Shown here piece after piece: positions 53,301-64,000 of a stretch of DNA of 64,000 nt. Source of the stretch: Liolophura sinensis (taxonomy: Eukaryota; Mollusca; Polyplacophora; Chitonida; Chitonidae); NCBI RefSeq assembly GCF_032854445.1, contig NC_088303.1, positions 34,639,265 through 34,703,264 on the forward strand, written 5' to 3'. A program made the position numbers and the translations under genes. Numbering within the stretch: the first letter of the stretch is position 1; the number at the start of each line of letters is the position of its first letter. Below the pieces are notes generated by a model. The model ran no database searches and was not told the origin of the DNA. It worked only from the letters and a program-made list of their open reading frames with translations.

Positions 53301-56300
53301 AAAAAAAAAACATCCTCTTAACACAAAGTTAACTTATAATCTCAGCTAAATCACTGGTCAAGGGCTTATTGTAGTCTGCTGGTTTTCTTAGCTTTAAATT
53401 GTTCATTGTAAAAGAATAATTCTCACAGCTTGATTTCAAGATAAAAAGCCTTAATAAAGTAAAAATTGTTAGATATTCCTATTTTATTCGTACTATGTAA
53501 ATGAACAAGCCGAGCGATGGCAACAAGTAAGGACCTACCTTCGAATATATTTGCTGTAATCGGGTAGCACTAATTTACTGGGGCTGGTTACAGTGGAAAC
53601 CAAGAGATCTGTCTGCTGGCCAGAGCTAGGTGGCACTCTGTTGACTGAAGGGGAGATAACTGAGGATAGCACCGCATTGGACGGACTGGAGATACTGGCA
53701 TCAATACTTGATCTTAAAGCCACCTTGTAGTCTGTGGACAAAGCAAAGTGTTAAAAATAAGCTTTTTACAGTTGCATACACTTATGTTGATACATAATAT
53801 ATGTACAATAAATAATAAATCATTCTGTATGTTACTGTGAAGAAAAGTACTTACTCAAGGCAAAAAAAAACTCTGCCTCCACAACAAAACCAGACTTTAG
53901 GTAAGAAAAACCTAATACGGAGAGAATAATGTTGTAGTTGACTTTTTTTTTTGAGCTGATCAATGTCTGAAATATTGACTTTTTTCCATGCTAACACATT
54001 TGGCAAAAAAATGTATCAAAATTGAAAGAAAAGCAAAACATAAGGCTATGTGTAGTTGATAAACTAGGTAAGGAAAAATGCATGAAATACTGTTAGTGAA
54101 AAAAGAATCCATATTTTACAAATGCAAGTAAACAAGACATTATTTGCAATATTAAAAGTTAAAATGACAGTAATAACCATGGACATGCAGATGTTAATAT
54201 ATCAATAAATGTTACAAACATTATTAATCCGTTCACCACCTTATAACCGGAACATGGGTGTATATACAATAAAAATTAAGAGAAAGCATGTTATTGGTCT
54301 CAATATTTAATATCAACATGTACACAAAAGAAATTTCATTAAAACATTGTAGTTTGAAACCAAAAAAAAATAAATCAATACTGTCCACATAACCTGTGAA
54401 CTGTTCAGAGCGTAGATGTATTTCAAAATTACATGTTACTGACACATGGAGCAATGTGCTGTTATGGGGGCTTTTATGAGGCAATGAGGGAGTGAGTGAC
54501 AAATGGGGGTTATGTGACAAAAGGGCTTTTATGTGACAAACGGGGCTTTTATGTGACAAAGGGGCCTTTTATGTGACGAAAAGGGGGCTTTTATGTGACA
54601 AAAAGGGGGCTTTTATGTGACAAAGAGGGCTTTTATGTGACAAAGAGGGCTTTTATGTGACAAAGAGGGCTTTTATGTAGCAAAGAAAGCTTGTGGGACA
54701 AGATGAGGTAGCTGTGACCTAACCCACCCCTATGATATGGACGATACCGGATGTCAGGGTGTGGCAGCGCTGACGGAAACACAACCTTGGGGTTTCCATA
54801 CTGAGGCCCTACAAATGTCAAATATAAATTTGTTACAATAAAATCTCAATCAAATTTTCATAGCGCAAGACCAGTGTCAATGTACTGGTAACAAATTTTA
54901 ATAACCCAAATAAAGTTTAATAGCCCAAGAACAGTGTCAAGGTAAAAGTAACAAATTTTAACAGACTGCTCAAATTTTAATAGCCCAAGAACAGTGACAA
55001 TGCGCTCGTAAAAAAAAAATTTTAACAGTCCAATCAAATTTTAACGAAGTCCATGATGCATTCATTTAAGCTACAAACTAAATAAGTAATTCCGAAGAAA
55101 TGCATTTTGAAGAGCTCTGTGTTTTGATTTCTGTTAAGTGTATGATCACAGGGAGAAATGTGGAGTGTAATACCAGGGAGTGATGCACATACATATAAGT
55201 ATACCGCAGAGTTTCAGAAAGTCTTGGACACGGTACATGAAGCAATATGGGGACATATTAAGATGAACACACTTATGATTAACATTTATCATGTTGTTTT
55301 ATTGTCACACGGCTCGTTATGCTAAGTTATATGCGTAAATTCAGCGGATCAGACAGATTCATGCAGTAGCTAATACAAAGCATGTACATGTTCGTGAATG
55401 AATAATGGGCCAAATTACACATATACATGAAGACATATGACGCAGGGATGTTGGGCAGCAAAACACATGTTCATGCACAAGAATGTTATAATGCTTGAGT
55501 GAGACACACAAAAGCTCATTATTTATTTGTCTGAATGGTGTCTAAGGCTGAATTCAAGACTTATACAATTACACTTATACAATGACAGACTGACTTAAGG
55601 GCGGAGAAAAGCAGAACTGCAGACACAAGATACTAGTTAAAGTACTGGGAAAGATTATGTGATAGTTTGATGGATGAATTCTTAAGTTTCTTACAGAACA
55701 CTGGGTGAGTGGTGGTGGTGGTGGTGGTGGTGGTAGGGGGGGGGGGGAGTGTCTTCAAATCAATGCTTAATTAATAATAGTATAAAGAAGTCTGATGATA
55801 TCAATTCATAACACATAAATGCATGTCTTCACACATTTTGTTTTTTTTTTCGTTGTTTTTCATTATTATATGCAATATTATAGCCAGCATAATTCCATAT
55901 TTTAGTTGTGTAATACATATGAAATCAGACTGGATCTACATTTACAAAAATCAAAGCTTGATCGTGATGGGATTTGAACCTACATCCACTCGACAGGACA
56001 GGCTGTCTGCATGCAAAAGTAGCTCAACAGGTGGCTTAATGAAAATGTCATAAAAACTGCACATGAAATGCATAATATCAATTTCACTCAATATATAACT
56101 GTTTGAATACATAATGTAGAAAATTTACATGTCTCATGAAATATATATGTAGAGAAGAAACCTATAATGAAAACCTTGCCTTTTTATGTCCACACATGTT
56201 TTTACAATATTCATACATGTATGAAAAACTAAAAGTGAAACTCTTAACTATATTACCCTGTCTTGCTAATTTATTCGCTGATATACAGAGTAGAGACAAA

Positions 56301-59300
56301 ATAAACTTGTTCATTATTTCCTTTGTTTGCCGGTCCTTATAAGTTCCATTTGATCGCATGTGCACTGATTATCATGTCAGTCAGCCTATAAATACATGTA
56401 TAGAGACTCGCGTCAAATAAAATCCACAAGGTATCTCTCAATATTATTTAGTATTCACCTGTTGACCTCCAGTCCTGAATATTGCATTAATATGTACGAC
56501 TAATATGGCTTTTCAAGATAAATATATTTTAATAAATCTAATTAGAATGCATGTTATTTCAATTTATGAACAACGAGAGGCTAATTATTCAGGCAGCTCA
56601 AGCTTAAATTTCCAACGGAGACAGAGTAATATTCTAGCTTTGTGAAGGATACGCCTCACTGAGCTAACTCACGCGTGCCCTCATTCTCTCCTTTCTGACT
56701 CAACAAACTCATTTTATATGCAAATTTACCAGTGACAGGGGCAAATTATTCAAAACCTACTGAGGTTCCACCAAAATAACATATTATTGTAATTATACCT
56801 CAACTAAATCCCTTTTTTTTTTATTAAACACCTTCAATTAATACAAAAAAAAACCATTTTATCCCTCTGGGATACAAAAGTTTGCATTCTTCAGCAGAAC
56901 TGAAAAAAAAAGTCAAACAATGTGAAGGGGAAAATGAAGATAAAAGTACTGCTATGAAGTTATTATAAACTGAAATGAAATGATATGATATGATATGATA
57001 TCCTTTTCCATGTATATGCAGTCAATGTGCATTAAATATCAATAGAACTTGTTAATGATTTATCTTTCTTTCTGGAACATTAACAATTGGACAATAGACA
57101 GACAGGAAAAAGAATAATGTTGTGCTTTTTTTCTCAACATATCAAATTTAATGGCTGTTCTCTTTTTACTCTATTTTCCCCCTATTTTATTTGGTAGAAT
57201 TCCAAAAATGTCTGTGTGAAATGAAATTAACAGCTCTGATAACAGCTAGGTCATAATTGAAGGTTTATTGAGCATTGTTTTATGGGGGTAACGCTCCTCC
57301 AGTTAAACATGTAGGGGCAATTTTGTCTAAGGTTCAAAGATTGAGGCCTAGTTTTTGGGTCTCTTGGCGAGAAAACAATCTTCAGGACTTCATCTCAAGT
57401 TTCACTTACAGATTGTGAACTTTACATGAAAAGCTAGAGTTTACATTTTCTACAGCCCTGGTAACATGATCTGAGTAAAGTTTAACGTGGGTATCTATTG
57501 CACAAACAGCCAAGTCAGTTCAACTCCTCTGACAAATGACATCTAATACCAGTGCTAGGACAGTTAAGTACACACCACCATTGAGATAACACTAATGTGC
57601 ATTGTAACAACACGTACAAAAGTGAGGGTGAAAAGTTAACCATTGGCATTGCATTGGTTCTCCACAAAATTTAAATATGTTCCCAGATAATAGTCCGAAA
57701 CATTCCAACAGACTCTCCTCAAGTTAGTCTGTACAATTTAATCCACCATACCTGTACCATTCTGATACTTAAACTACTTCAATACACACTTCTCCTATTT
57801 TTCTTGCCCCTACAAGTTTTACTTCAGTGTGCATGCTAATTCTTACTACAATTCAACATAATTTTCGCACATTATTTTAAGATTTACAGCCACAAAGCGA
57901 TTAACATGCCAAACTGAAAAACACATAGATTCAACATATTTTTCTCATCTACTTTGTGGAGAAATTTTATTCATTTTACATATATGTATATCTGCATATA
58001 CACAAAGATCTATGTAAAGATCTATGTAAAATGTGATTCTAAATGCTGTACTTCTAATTTCCAAGCCATCACCAAAGAAATGTTGTCACTATTGTTATGT
58101 ATGTGAGAGAACCAACTTTGATGTAATTAAATCGACGGGTTGAAATTTGATTTTTGACCTTTTTGTTGTTTTGTGAATATTAATAAGATAAAACTGCAGA
58201 GATTGATATATTTCAAAGCATTATCTTTGAACAGGATAAAGTTAGCGTACCTGATTAAAACGAAAAATTAAATTTATGAAGGAGTGGTAAAAAAAGTTGG
58301 GTGTGTTGGAAATTTGGGAGAGTACTACAAAAAAAAACCTGAGAAAAGTTAAGTTTATGAATAATGAGGTGCATGCAGAGAATGCCTCAGTAACTGTCTA
58401 GCCACATTTAAAGTCTAATTTATCTATACGCATTTTTCTGTAGTTCACAGATATTCCCCAAAGATAACCCTAGCTGAACTCCTCGCCCTGTATAATTAGC
58501 TACAACTACCTCAAACTTTTTTCCTCCCACCTGTTGGTTTTTTAATTTAACATTTTGCACAGAAAGAGATGATCTGTTATAAAACTAGTTTTCCTGAGGA
58601 TACACAGATTTCATTAAAGCTTATCATTGTCTTATCTCAATAGGCAGAATTCAGAAATGAAAGAAAGAAAGAAAAAAAATAACAAACAAAAAAAACCACC
58701 CCAAATATCCAAACTTGATGAACTTTCTCTGTACCTGATGGAAGTCTTAATTGTTTTAAAACCTTTACATAAAAACTTTGCAACACGATGTAATTTAGAA
58801 ATTAAAAAAACCTTCTCTTCATATAGGTCTGGAAAGTGTGTCACATTTGTGTTTAGATTTAAAAAAAAGCTCAACACTGTACATAATTTGAAGTTTTCCC
58901 ATCTGTTCATACAACTCTGACAGTGAGTCCTTATTCCATGTACATCGCACGTGCAGAGGAGTGGAAACTGAGAGCAATGAGGACCAGGCAAATGCCAGGC
59001 CGCAGGACCTCAACGTCATTTTATTGACATCAAATGTTCCTCTGCCATCTCATCATGATGACGTCTCATTTAAGACAGTACGAAGTCATAACAGAAACTG
59101 ATCAATACATCGTAACGGTGCATACATTAGGCTACAATCCATTTTAGATGTAACAATGGCTTGAGGTCCTAACTCACACTATCGCCGCCTCATGGGATTA
59201 AAAAATATGCCACCTCTCCATTGTTTTAAGTAGTTGCATTCCAGTGTACACTGTAGTGCTTTCTCAACTCCTGAGGTATTAAAATTTGAGTACATTACAT

Positions 59301-60569
59301 TACAAAGAACTCGATATGAACTTAATTCAATTTGTAAAGATATATGAAACTATAAGTTGTCCTACACAAATGTAGCAAAAACATCCACTACAACCCTTTT
59401 CTGAGGAAGCTACATGTAGACTGCAGAAGACAGACATATATACTTTTATCATGCGAACACATAATTCAGCAGCTACCCAGAAAAAGCATTTTTTTACACA
59501 CACACACACACACTCAGCCCCCCACCCCACCCCCACCTCGCCCCCAAAAGAATATTTAGCTATTTGTATCCAAATTTTGCCTCCACTACAGATAAGGATA
59601 GGTTGAACTGGTGTGGAGTGGGGAGGATCAGATGTGGGAGGCTTGCTGCAGGCCTGTGACTGTTAATTGTTGACTTAGCAGCATGAGCATGACAAAGATG
59701 GTTGTTGAGGTCTGAAGATTATTTGTAAATGCTGGTGATCCTACAGAGAAGTCAGTGTTCAGGCGAGTCAGAGAGATCCATCCAGAGCATGGTGTTCATA
59801 CAACACAATCAATCATTAGCCTGTTTGTTTTCAGCATTTCTGAAGATTTGTCTGCTCCTGATCAATATTGGTGTCGCCTATAATCAATGACAAGGATCAG
59901 ACGTTTGTGTCTGGGTCCTGTTCATTGATTGCCTTTACACCTTTGATTATAGGTAAATTAACCAGGTAATCAAATAAATATTACTAGTCCTGCCCACTAA
60001 GCAGTGGTCGTTAATGGCCGGCTGGTACACAGACACTTGATCGTCTAGGAACACGGCGAGAAGCAGTTTTTCTATCATTTCACGGCGAATTGCAGGCAAC
60101 AAAGGCTGAGTAGGAAATTGAATATCAGTTTTGACACACCTCTCTTTAGCATGCCTATAAATTGTCCCCGCAAACTCACATCTGTGAAATTGTTATAATT
60201 GAGACGCCAGTGTTTTCCCACGCCTGTTAGTGGGTATCCATGGCAACACTTAAAAGCTATTACGCTGGCAGATAAACTTTGACAGAGGGTGACAAGTACT
60301 GCATTATTGGCCGATACTTCACTGGTTCCTTTTCTCGCACCAAGCACGGATTGTCAGTTGCCATGTTGATCTGGTTACCGTGACAACGTATAATACAATA
60401 TGTAGATTGAGCATGCAGGGGATAATGAGAAGTGTCCGATTTTGGCAGCCTTCATGAATTTTTCACAGCGGTTATGGGTGGGAGTATTGATCAGCGAAGG
60501 TACCTTACCAACTCCTTTGCTGTTTACAACTTTATTGAAAACTCCCCTACCTTGACGGCCCGTTTCCAT
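45114..60569 (-). CDS. CASZ1: castor zinc-finger transcription factor (CASZ1 ortholog), 11 coding exons
   Basis: A nuclear DNA-binding regulator of the castor family, known for roles in neural, cardiac and vascular cell fate. The eleven exons join with consistent phases into 1405 residues. Twelve castor-type fingers (C-x4..6-C, then HxHC, C, H and H) start near residues 119, 176, 236, 295, 598, 654, 769, 825, 997, 1247, 1305 and 1361. Several are preceded by the family's GF(Q/K)(R/K)F-type lead-in, for example at 226-230, 285-289 and 1351-1355. Residues 714-726 form an AT-hook-like [13 protein letters not shown]. Residues 334-590 and about 870-990 and 1040-1235 are low-complexity, probably disordered linkers. 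PEDLS, PENLS and PEDLS sit at 1064, 1074 and 1106. Family assignment is very secure because residues 160-333 follow the vertebrate CASZ1 pattern closely. The first exon, and whether any exon is missing in the 5.7-kb intron 1, are less certain. Vertebrate CASZ1 has a much longer N-terminus. Confidence 0.95.
47673..47790 (-). CDS. CASZ1: castor exon 10 (first half of finger 6)
   Basis: 118 nt between a TATTTAG acceptor and a TGG|GTAAGT donor. Encodes [19 protein letters not shown], then C-x3-C and REKHYHCIW, phase 0 at the end. Confidence 0.94.
48324..48446 (-). CDS. CASZ1: castor exon 9 (finger 5)
   Basis: 123 nt after a TTTCTACAG acceptor, encoding finger 5: [10 protein letters not shown], then KDHYHC and AVREHA. 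The CCAG|GTAACA donor splits an Arg codon. Confidence 0.95.
48834..49662 (-). CDS. CASZ1: castor exon 8 (finger 4 end and long linker)
   Basis: 829 nt after a TTCCAG acceptor. Completes finger 4 ([11 protein letters not shown]), then about 250 residues rich in Ser, Thr, Pro and Gln without fingers, probably a disordered regulatory linker. VKTESED near 49221-49241 fits a sumoylation consensus (hydrophobic-K-x-E plus acidic tail). Donor ATCAG|GTAAAC splits an Arg codon. Confidence 0.93.
49986..50123 (-). CDS. CASZ1: castor exon 7 (fingers 3 and 4)
   Basis: 138 nt between a TTTGCAG acceptor and a CCTG|GTGAGT donor. Ends finger 3 with EKHKSYH and begins finger 4 with [11 protein letters not shown] and HIHCIRPG. 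Confidence 0.95.
51096..51312 (-). CDS. CASZ1: castor exon 6 (fingers 2 and 3)
   Basis: 217 nt after a TTTTTAG acceptor. Completes finger 2 ([13 protein letters not shown]) and carries most of finger 3 ([12 protein letters not shown], then TTHFHCRR and FTFKNK). Donor ATGG|GTTAGT, one base into a codon. Among the most strongly conserved parts of the family. Confidence 0.95.
52492..52656 (-). CDS. CASZ1: castor exon 5 (end of finger 1, start of finger 2)
   Basis: 165 nt, phase 0 at both ends, TTTCACAG acceptor and CAG|GTGAGT donor. Encodes the histidine half of finger 1 ([12 protein letters not shown]), then [11 protein letters not shown] and the first half of finger 2 ending THYHCLQ. Confidence 0.95.
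53119..53206 (-). CDS. CASZ1: castor exon 4 (first half of finger 1)
   Basis: 88 nt carrying the first half of finger 1: the C-x4-C pair, EHFHC and CNFK. It lies between a CACAAG acceptor and a perfect AAG|GTAAGT donor, phase 0. Confidence 0.92.
53539..53731 (-). CDS. CASZ1: castor exon 3
   Basis: 193 nt after a TGTCCACAG acceptor. It encodes a serine-rich stretch and ends in DYSKYIRR, which resembles the KYI-R-F segment just before finger 1 in vertebrate CASZ1. The AG|GTAGGT donor splits an arginine codon that exon 4 completes. Confidence 0.88.
54470..54690. repeat. minisatellite of about 20-22 bp in castor intron 2
   Basis: About ten copies of GGGCTTTTATGTGACAAA with variable A/G runs between them. 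It ends about 40 bases from the exon 2 donor. Confidence 0.9.
54728..54808 (-). CDS. CASZ1: castor exon 2
   Basis: 81 nt after a TTTGTAG acceptor, encoding about 27 residues that include [18 protein letters not shown]. The donor is AGGG|GTGGGT, and the leftover G completes GAC with exon 3. No finger is present. The donor is only about 40 bases from a minisatellite in intron 2. Confidence 0.75.
54840..55050. repeat. three degenerate copies of a ~65-bp unit
   Basis: Repeats of TTTTAATAGCCCAAGAACAG followed by a variable CAATG..GTAACAAA part. It lies just upstream of castor exon 2 on the minus strand. Confidence 0.75.
55712..55750. repeat. (GGT)n followed by G-run
   Basis: Seven or more GGT units and then a run of G, inside castor intron 1. 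It could form G-quadruplex on the plus strand. Confidence 0.9.
60509..60569 (-). CDS. CASZ1: castor exon 1 (start codon)
   Basis: Encodes 20 residues beginning METGRQGRG and ends one base into a codon at a GTAAGG donor. The ATG lies in an ideal ACCATGG context with an in-frame TAA nine bases upstream. The leftover G joins the GG at the start of exon 2 in frame. The join to exon 2 is an inference from phase; an extra exon of length divisible by three, or an alternative first exon, cannot be excluded. Confidence 0.6.
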
Positions 60570-62023
60570 GGTAGTTTAACAGGGAGCTCTTAATTATTGA
60601 AGCATGGCAACGTTTAAACTTTATGGTGGCTGTTATCAAGCCAGGTAGAATTGTGTGGATCAGTGCTTTTCTGCTCGATATGTAGCTCAGGTGTACAGTG
60701 TTTTGTGTTCACACCTGTGAATTTTCTTTGTTCCATTGTACCTGCTCAACTTGTTCATGTGACGCATGTCGATATCTGTACCTGCCAATTAAGGTATTAA
60801 TTGTGCAACATTATCCCACCACTCAAAAGTAGAAAAAAAAACAAAATACCAAAATGTACCTTTCTTTGGGAATAATGTAAGGAAAAGCAACATATATTAG
60901 ACTCCACAATGCATACATATATAAGAATATGCTGCATTTCTTACTGTTGTTTGCTTCTATCTCTTCAAGCACACAATTTCTGTTCTTTTGTTCTTGCAAA
61001 TAGCGGGTGTTCTGAGAGCCTTCTTGCTTGTTGCAATTGCACTTTTTGCATGTAAGCCAAACAGATAGAAAACTACAAATAATGGCCAGATGCGTCAGGA
61101 AATATGTCTTGCAAATGATATTTAATTACTATTTGTTTCTTGCATATACATTGTAAATATATATGATTCTACTCTTTCTCAATCATACAAGAGTTTCCAA
61201 TCCAAAATACTTACGTCTGGTTCTTATGTGCTCGCCAATCAATTCAAATTCATTATTCCATGAAAGTCACCATTTAATCATAGCTACTGTACTGCCTGTT
61301 TGTATTTGTTGCATCTGTGTTTATTTTCTTACTGCTTGTCACTGTTCAATGTTGAGGTTATACTGTCTGAATTGCACTGATACCTTACCGATATCCGTTG
61401 CATTTAATGTTGTTTACTCATACTCCTTGTTACTGTGTTGCATGTTTATATTTGCTGTATCTGTGCTACCTCATACTGTTTGCCATTGTTGAAAGTTGTT
61501 ACGGTAGGCAGTGTTTGTTGCAATCTTGTTTGTGCCCAAGTGCTACTGCACCGGTTACCTTAACGAGTTAAACACAGGTAAGAATGGTGCACTTCGCACC
61601 AGAATCTACATGTAGAGCAAGGCTCAGTGTGGAATCAATAGGTACAATGCTCGTCAGACATGCAGTCAAACATACACGGCACTCAATCAATGTTAAATAC
61701 AGGTTAAACAATATCAGAAAACTCTTCAGCAATTTTTTTTTCTTTCTTAGTTGAACTGGGTTTAGATATGACATCCATAAATGCATTTATAAATAAAAGT
61801 CCACTTTAGACACTCCACAAGCATGTTCACCCACTCACAGGTCAACCAGGATTTCTTATTTCTGGTTTATATCAGGATATATACGGAAACCAATAATACC
61901 ATGTATTTAGAGTACCTGTAAAGTGCATAGCCACAAAAATCATGCTGATGTTGTAGTTTGAACAAAGCAATTAATAATGTCTTTATACTTATAATAAATT
62001 ATGGAAATTTTTAACCACTCTTA

Positions 62024-62232
62024 CAACTCTTCTCAATATGTTTATTCAATCACATTCTCATATTCTGAGGATATTATTCTGTGCAAAGTAATAAAGATAC
62101 CAGTTTCCCCCCCCCAACCGCCTCCTAAAAAAATCCCCCCCCCAAGTCCAGTATAGTTTTGCCACAAAAATCAAATTAAAAAAAAAAATACAGTCCACTG
62201 AAAGTTGCTTTCTCTCAAACATGAAAAGGTTG
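62024..62232. mobile_element. MITE-like element, copy D, left end decayed
   Basis: Shares ATTATTCTGTGCAAAGTA, AAATCAAATTAAAA, CACTGAAAGTTGC and the right end ATGAAAAGGTTG with the family. Two C-runs are inserted in the middle. Confidence 0.65.
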
Positions 62233-62593
62233 AGGGTTCAGAGTATGACAATTTGCAAGACACTCTGAATTCATATTTCTGTATGTTTATCAGACACATT
62301 TTAATTAAGGTTTTAATTAGGGGTTAACTTAACCTGTGTGTACAAATAGTAACATGTACAATATTCAAAGCAACTTTTTCAATAAATGTTTAAATTTAAT
62401 GTGATTATTATAATAATACATTGTGCAGGTCATCTGTTCATAACAGCTCTGAAAGGGACACAAATGACGATCGTTTTCTACAAAACATAGCAACAGGTGA
62501 AATATTAATTGAAGAATAAGGGAGGTCGTCATTGAAGGAGGCAAATTTTTACGGACAAATTATTATGAGTTATTAGGCAAGCATGGCTAAAAC

Positions 62594-62870
62594 TGGCGTT
62601 GTGGCTCAGTTGGTTAGCGCATTAGCGCAGCGTAATGACCCAGGAGTCTCTCACCAATGCGGTCACTGTGAGTTCAAGTCCAGCTCATGCTGGCTTCCTC
62701 TCCGGCTGTACGTGGGAAGGTCTTTCAGCAACCTGCGGATGGTCGTGGGTTCCCCCATGCTCTGCCCGGTTTCCACCCACCATAATGCTGACCGCCGTCG
62801 TATAAGTGAAATATTCTTGAGTACGGCGTAAAACACTAATCAAATAAATAAATAAATAAATAAATAAACA
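62594..62870 (+). mobile_element. tRNA-derived SINE, full length
   Basis: Head GTGGCTCAGTTGGTTAGCGC, B box GAGTTCAAGTCC, tail CAATCAAATAAATAAATAAA. The flanks AAAAC(T/A)GGCGT at 62589-62599 and 62870-62880 look like a target-site duplication. Confidence 0.92.
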
Positions 62871-64000
62871 AAACAGGCGTAAACACATGTAGTCACAGTG
62901 CAATTACATGTACTGTCCAGTCAAATCTAAAACTTTTTTTACCAGGTTATCAAATTAGAAATGTCTGTATGTCACGTAAACTTTAAAGATCTCAGAAGTG
63001 GAAAACTTTGAAACAGGACCCAGGTCATGCATTTCACCTAAAGTTTAGTATGTAGAAATGCAGAGTCAAGAAGTACATGTACATAAAGGTCTTAAAATCA
63101 TACTGTAGATGATAACACTTTTCCTGAAAATAAATAACTCTAACTTCACAAAAAAGTCAAAAAGTTATATTACCCTAAAAGATAGACAAATCAATCTGAA
63201 TCACTGTCACTTGAAATATGCTAAACTTTCGGTGAAATATGGTACTGCTGATTAATTGACTTGACTGATCATTTAAATGCCACAAATACTAAAATTTTCA
63301 GGTGCAAATTAATAATCGTGATACAGCAGTGTACCAAGATTGCAGTAACATGTGAACTAGATAAATAAAAATTGCCACCATAGCAACATGTAAACAGATG
63401 GAAATGGCAAATGAAGGCAGACATCAACCTTTGCCAAATTTCACCCATTTAAGCAACATTTCCTACGATTTAAGAAAAACCTTTGACAGACAGAGCATGT
63501 CATGTGGATCAGTGAGGGTGCACACAGGCAGAGTGGGGCTGTTGTTACAACACAATGCTTATAATAATCCATAAACCATTGGAAAACAGCGGAAAAGCAC
63601 ATCAAAACTGTTAACAAGAATGGAAATAGAGACAGGCCGGTTGATCAGAGCAGTCTGCTCAAACAATGTAGAATAATCGGTTATATATTCTTAAACATTT
63701 ATGTACGCTTGTCTCCATGGTAACAGCAGGTGCTTGGATTGGCTGCCCACCCCCTTTTAGAAGAGCTCCTCTGCACGCTGAAGCAGTTAGCAAGTTTTTA
63801 TCGGCTGGATTTCTATTTTTCCTTCCCTATATCAACTGGTTTTTATCAACAGCAGGACCAATTCAAGATAAAAACTCACAATTAAACCATCAATATGTAT
63901 ACACTGAACGCCGAAAAATGGACATGATGTGCTTGACAATGCCCTTCAGGACAAGCAGGAATTAGATTTTCATAACGCAGAGTAAATCTGTATGAGGGAG

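Larger units (their letters stand above)
54809..60508 (-). other. castor intron 1
   Basis: About 5.7 kb with no further exon I can support. It holds degenerate repeats of about 65 bp next to exon 2 (54840-55050), a GGT microsatellite followed by a G-run (55712-55750), a short ATGAT-type microsatellite (about 56985-57000) and a CA run (59496-59513). A GTGAGT donor after an ATG near 56670 is in the wrong phase to join exon 2. Confidence 0.5.
60570..64000. other. upstream of castor exon 1
   Basis: Should contain the castor 5' UTR and promoter, or an intron leading to a further upstream non-coding exon. No TATA box or exon could be fixed. It holds MITE copy D and a full SINE. The 109- and 82-codon plus frames (61163, 63717) look random. 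Confidence 0.4.

Noticed and set aside
55965-56040. tRNA-like B box (GGTTCAAATCCC on minus); similar words near 23625, 28450, 42630 and 51850
   Set aside because: Isolated B-box words without a plausible A box and acceptor stem; likely old SINE or tRNA remnants.
56640-56700. Possible alternative castor first exon (ATG then CGC|GTGAGT)
   Set aside because: Its phase does not fit exon 2, unlike the exon at 60509.
58819-59019. [12 protein letters not shown].. frame with signal-like start on minus
   Set aside because: No splice or poly(A) context, and a second frame over the same bases is equally open; it lies within castor intron 1.

Overview
This window is animal nuclear DNA. It is AT-rich, with small exons separated by GT-AG introns, many short dispersed repeats and unusually many minisatellites. 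A tRNA-derived SINE is present in eleven copies. Its 3' end carries the words GTATAAGTGAAATATTC and GGCGTAAAACACCAATCAAA followed by an (AAAT)n tail, a type I associate with molluscs and related marine lophotrochozoans. A mollusc is my best guess, inferred from repeat style only. I see no bacterial operons, CRISPR arrays or viral genes.

The one gene I can name is on the minus strand from about 60569 down to 45114. It is an ortholog of castor/CASZ1, a zinc-finger transcription factor. Eleven coding exons can be joined with matching phases and GT-AG borders: 60509-60569, 54728-54808, 53539-53731, 53119-53206, 52492-52656, 51096-51312, 49986-50123, 48834-49662, 48324-48446, 47673-47790 and 45114-47318. 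They give 4218 nt, or 1405 residues plus a stop. The protein has four castor fingers, a long disordered linker, two more fingers, an AT-hook-like motif, two fingers, a linker with one finger and three PxDLS-like (CtBP-type) motifs, and three final fingers ending five residues before the stop.

Left of this gene the window is mostly non-coding. A plausible first coding exon of an unidentified minus-strand gene is at 3632-3734; that gene would leave the window to the left. Weaker exon candidates lie at 21764-21952, 22785-23025 and 31792-32096. They are reported with low confidence because exon-like signals occur on both strands there.

Repeats by region: a 23-bp array (1389-1800); linked 33/29-bp and 87-bp arrays (11165-13965); a 26/18-bp array with higher-order structure (30582-31469); a 29-bp array (34341-34725); a 56-bp array interrupted by a SINE (37268-39567); and a roughly 20-bp array inside castor intron 2 (54470-54690). 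Dispersed families are the SINE, a roughly 200-bp element with terminal inverted repeats (MITE-like, four copies), and a roughly 300-bp element (three partial copies). The long open frames over 13302-14027 and 30526-31417 are by-products of tandem repeats, not genes.

I did not find a new enzymatic or defence system. The points most worth a second look are the castor linker motifs, the short N-terminus of this castor model, the MITE-like family, and the two-strand exon signals near 31.8 kb and 22 kb.
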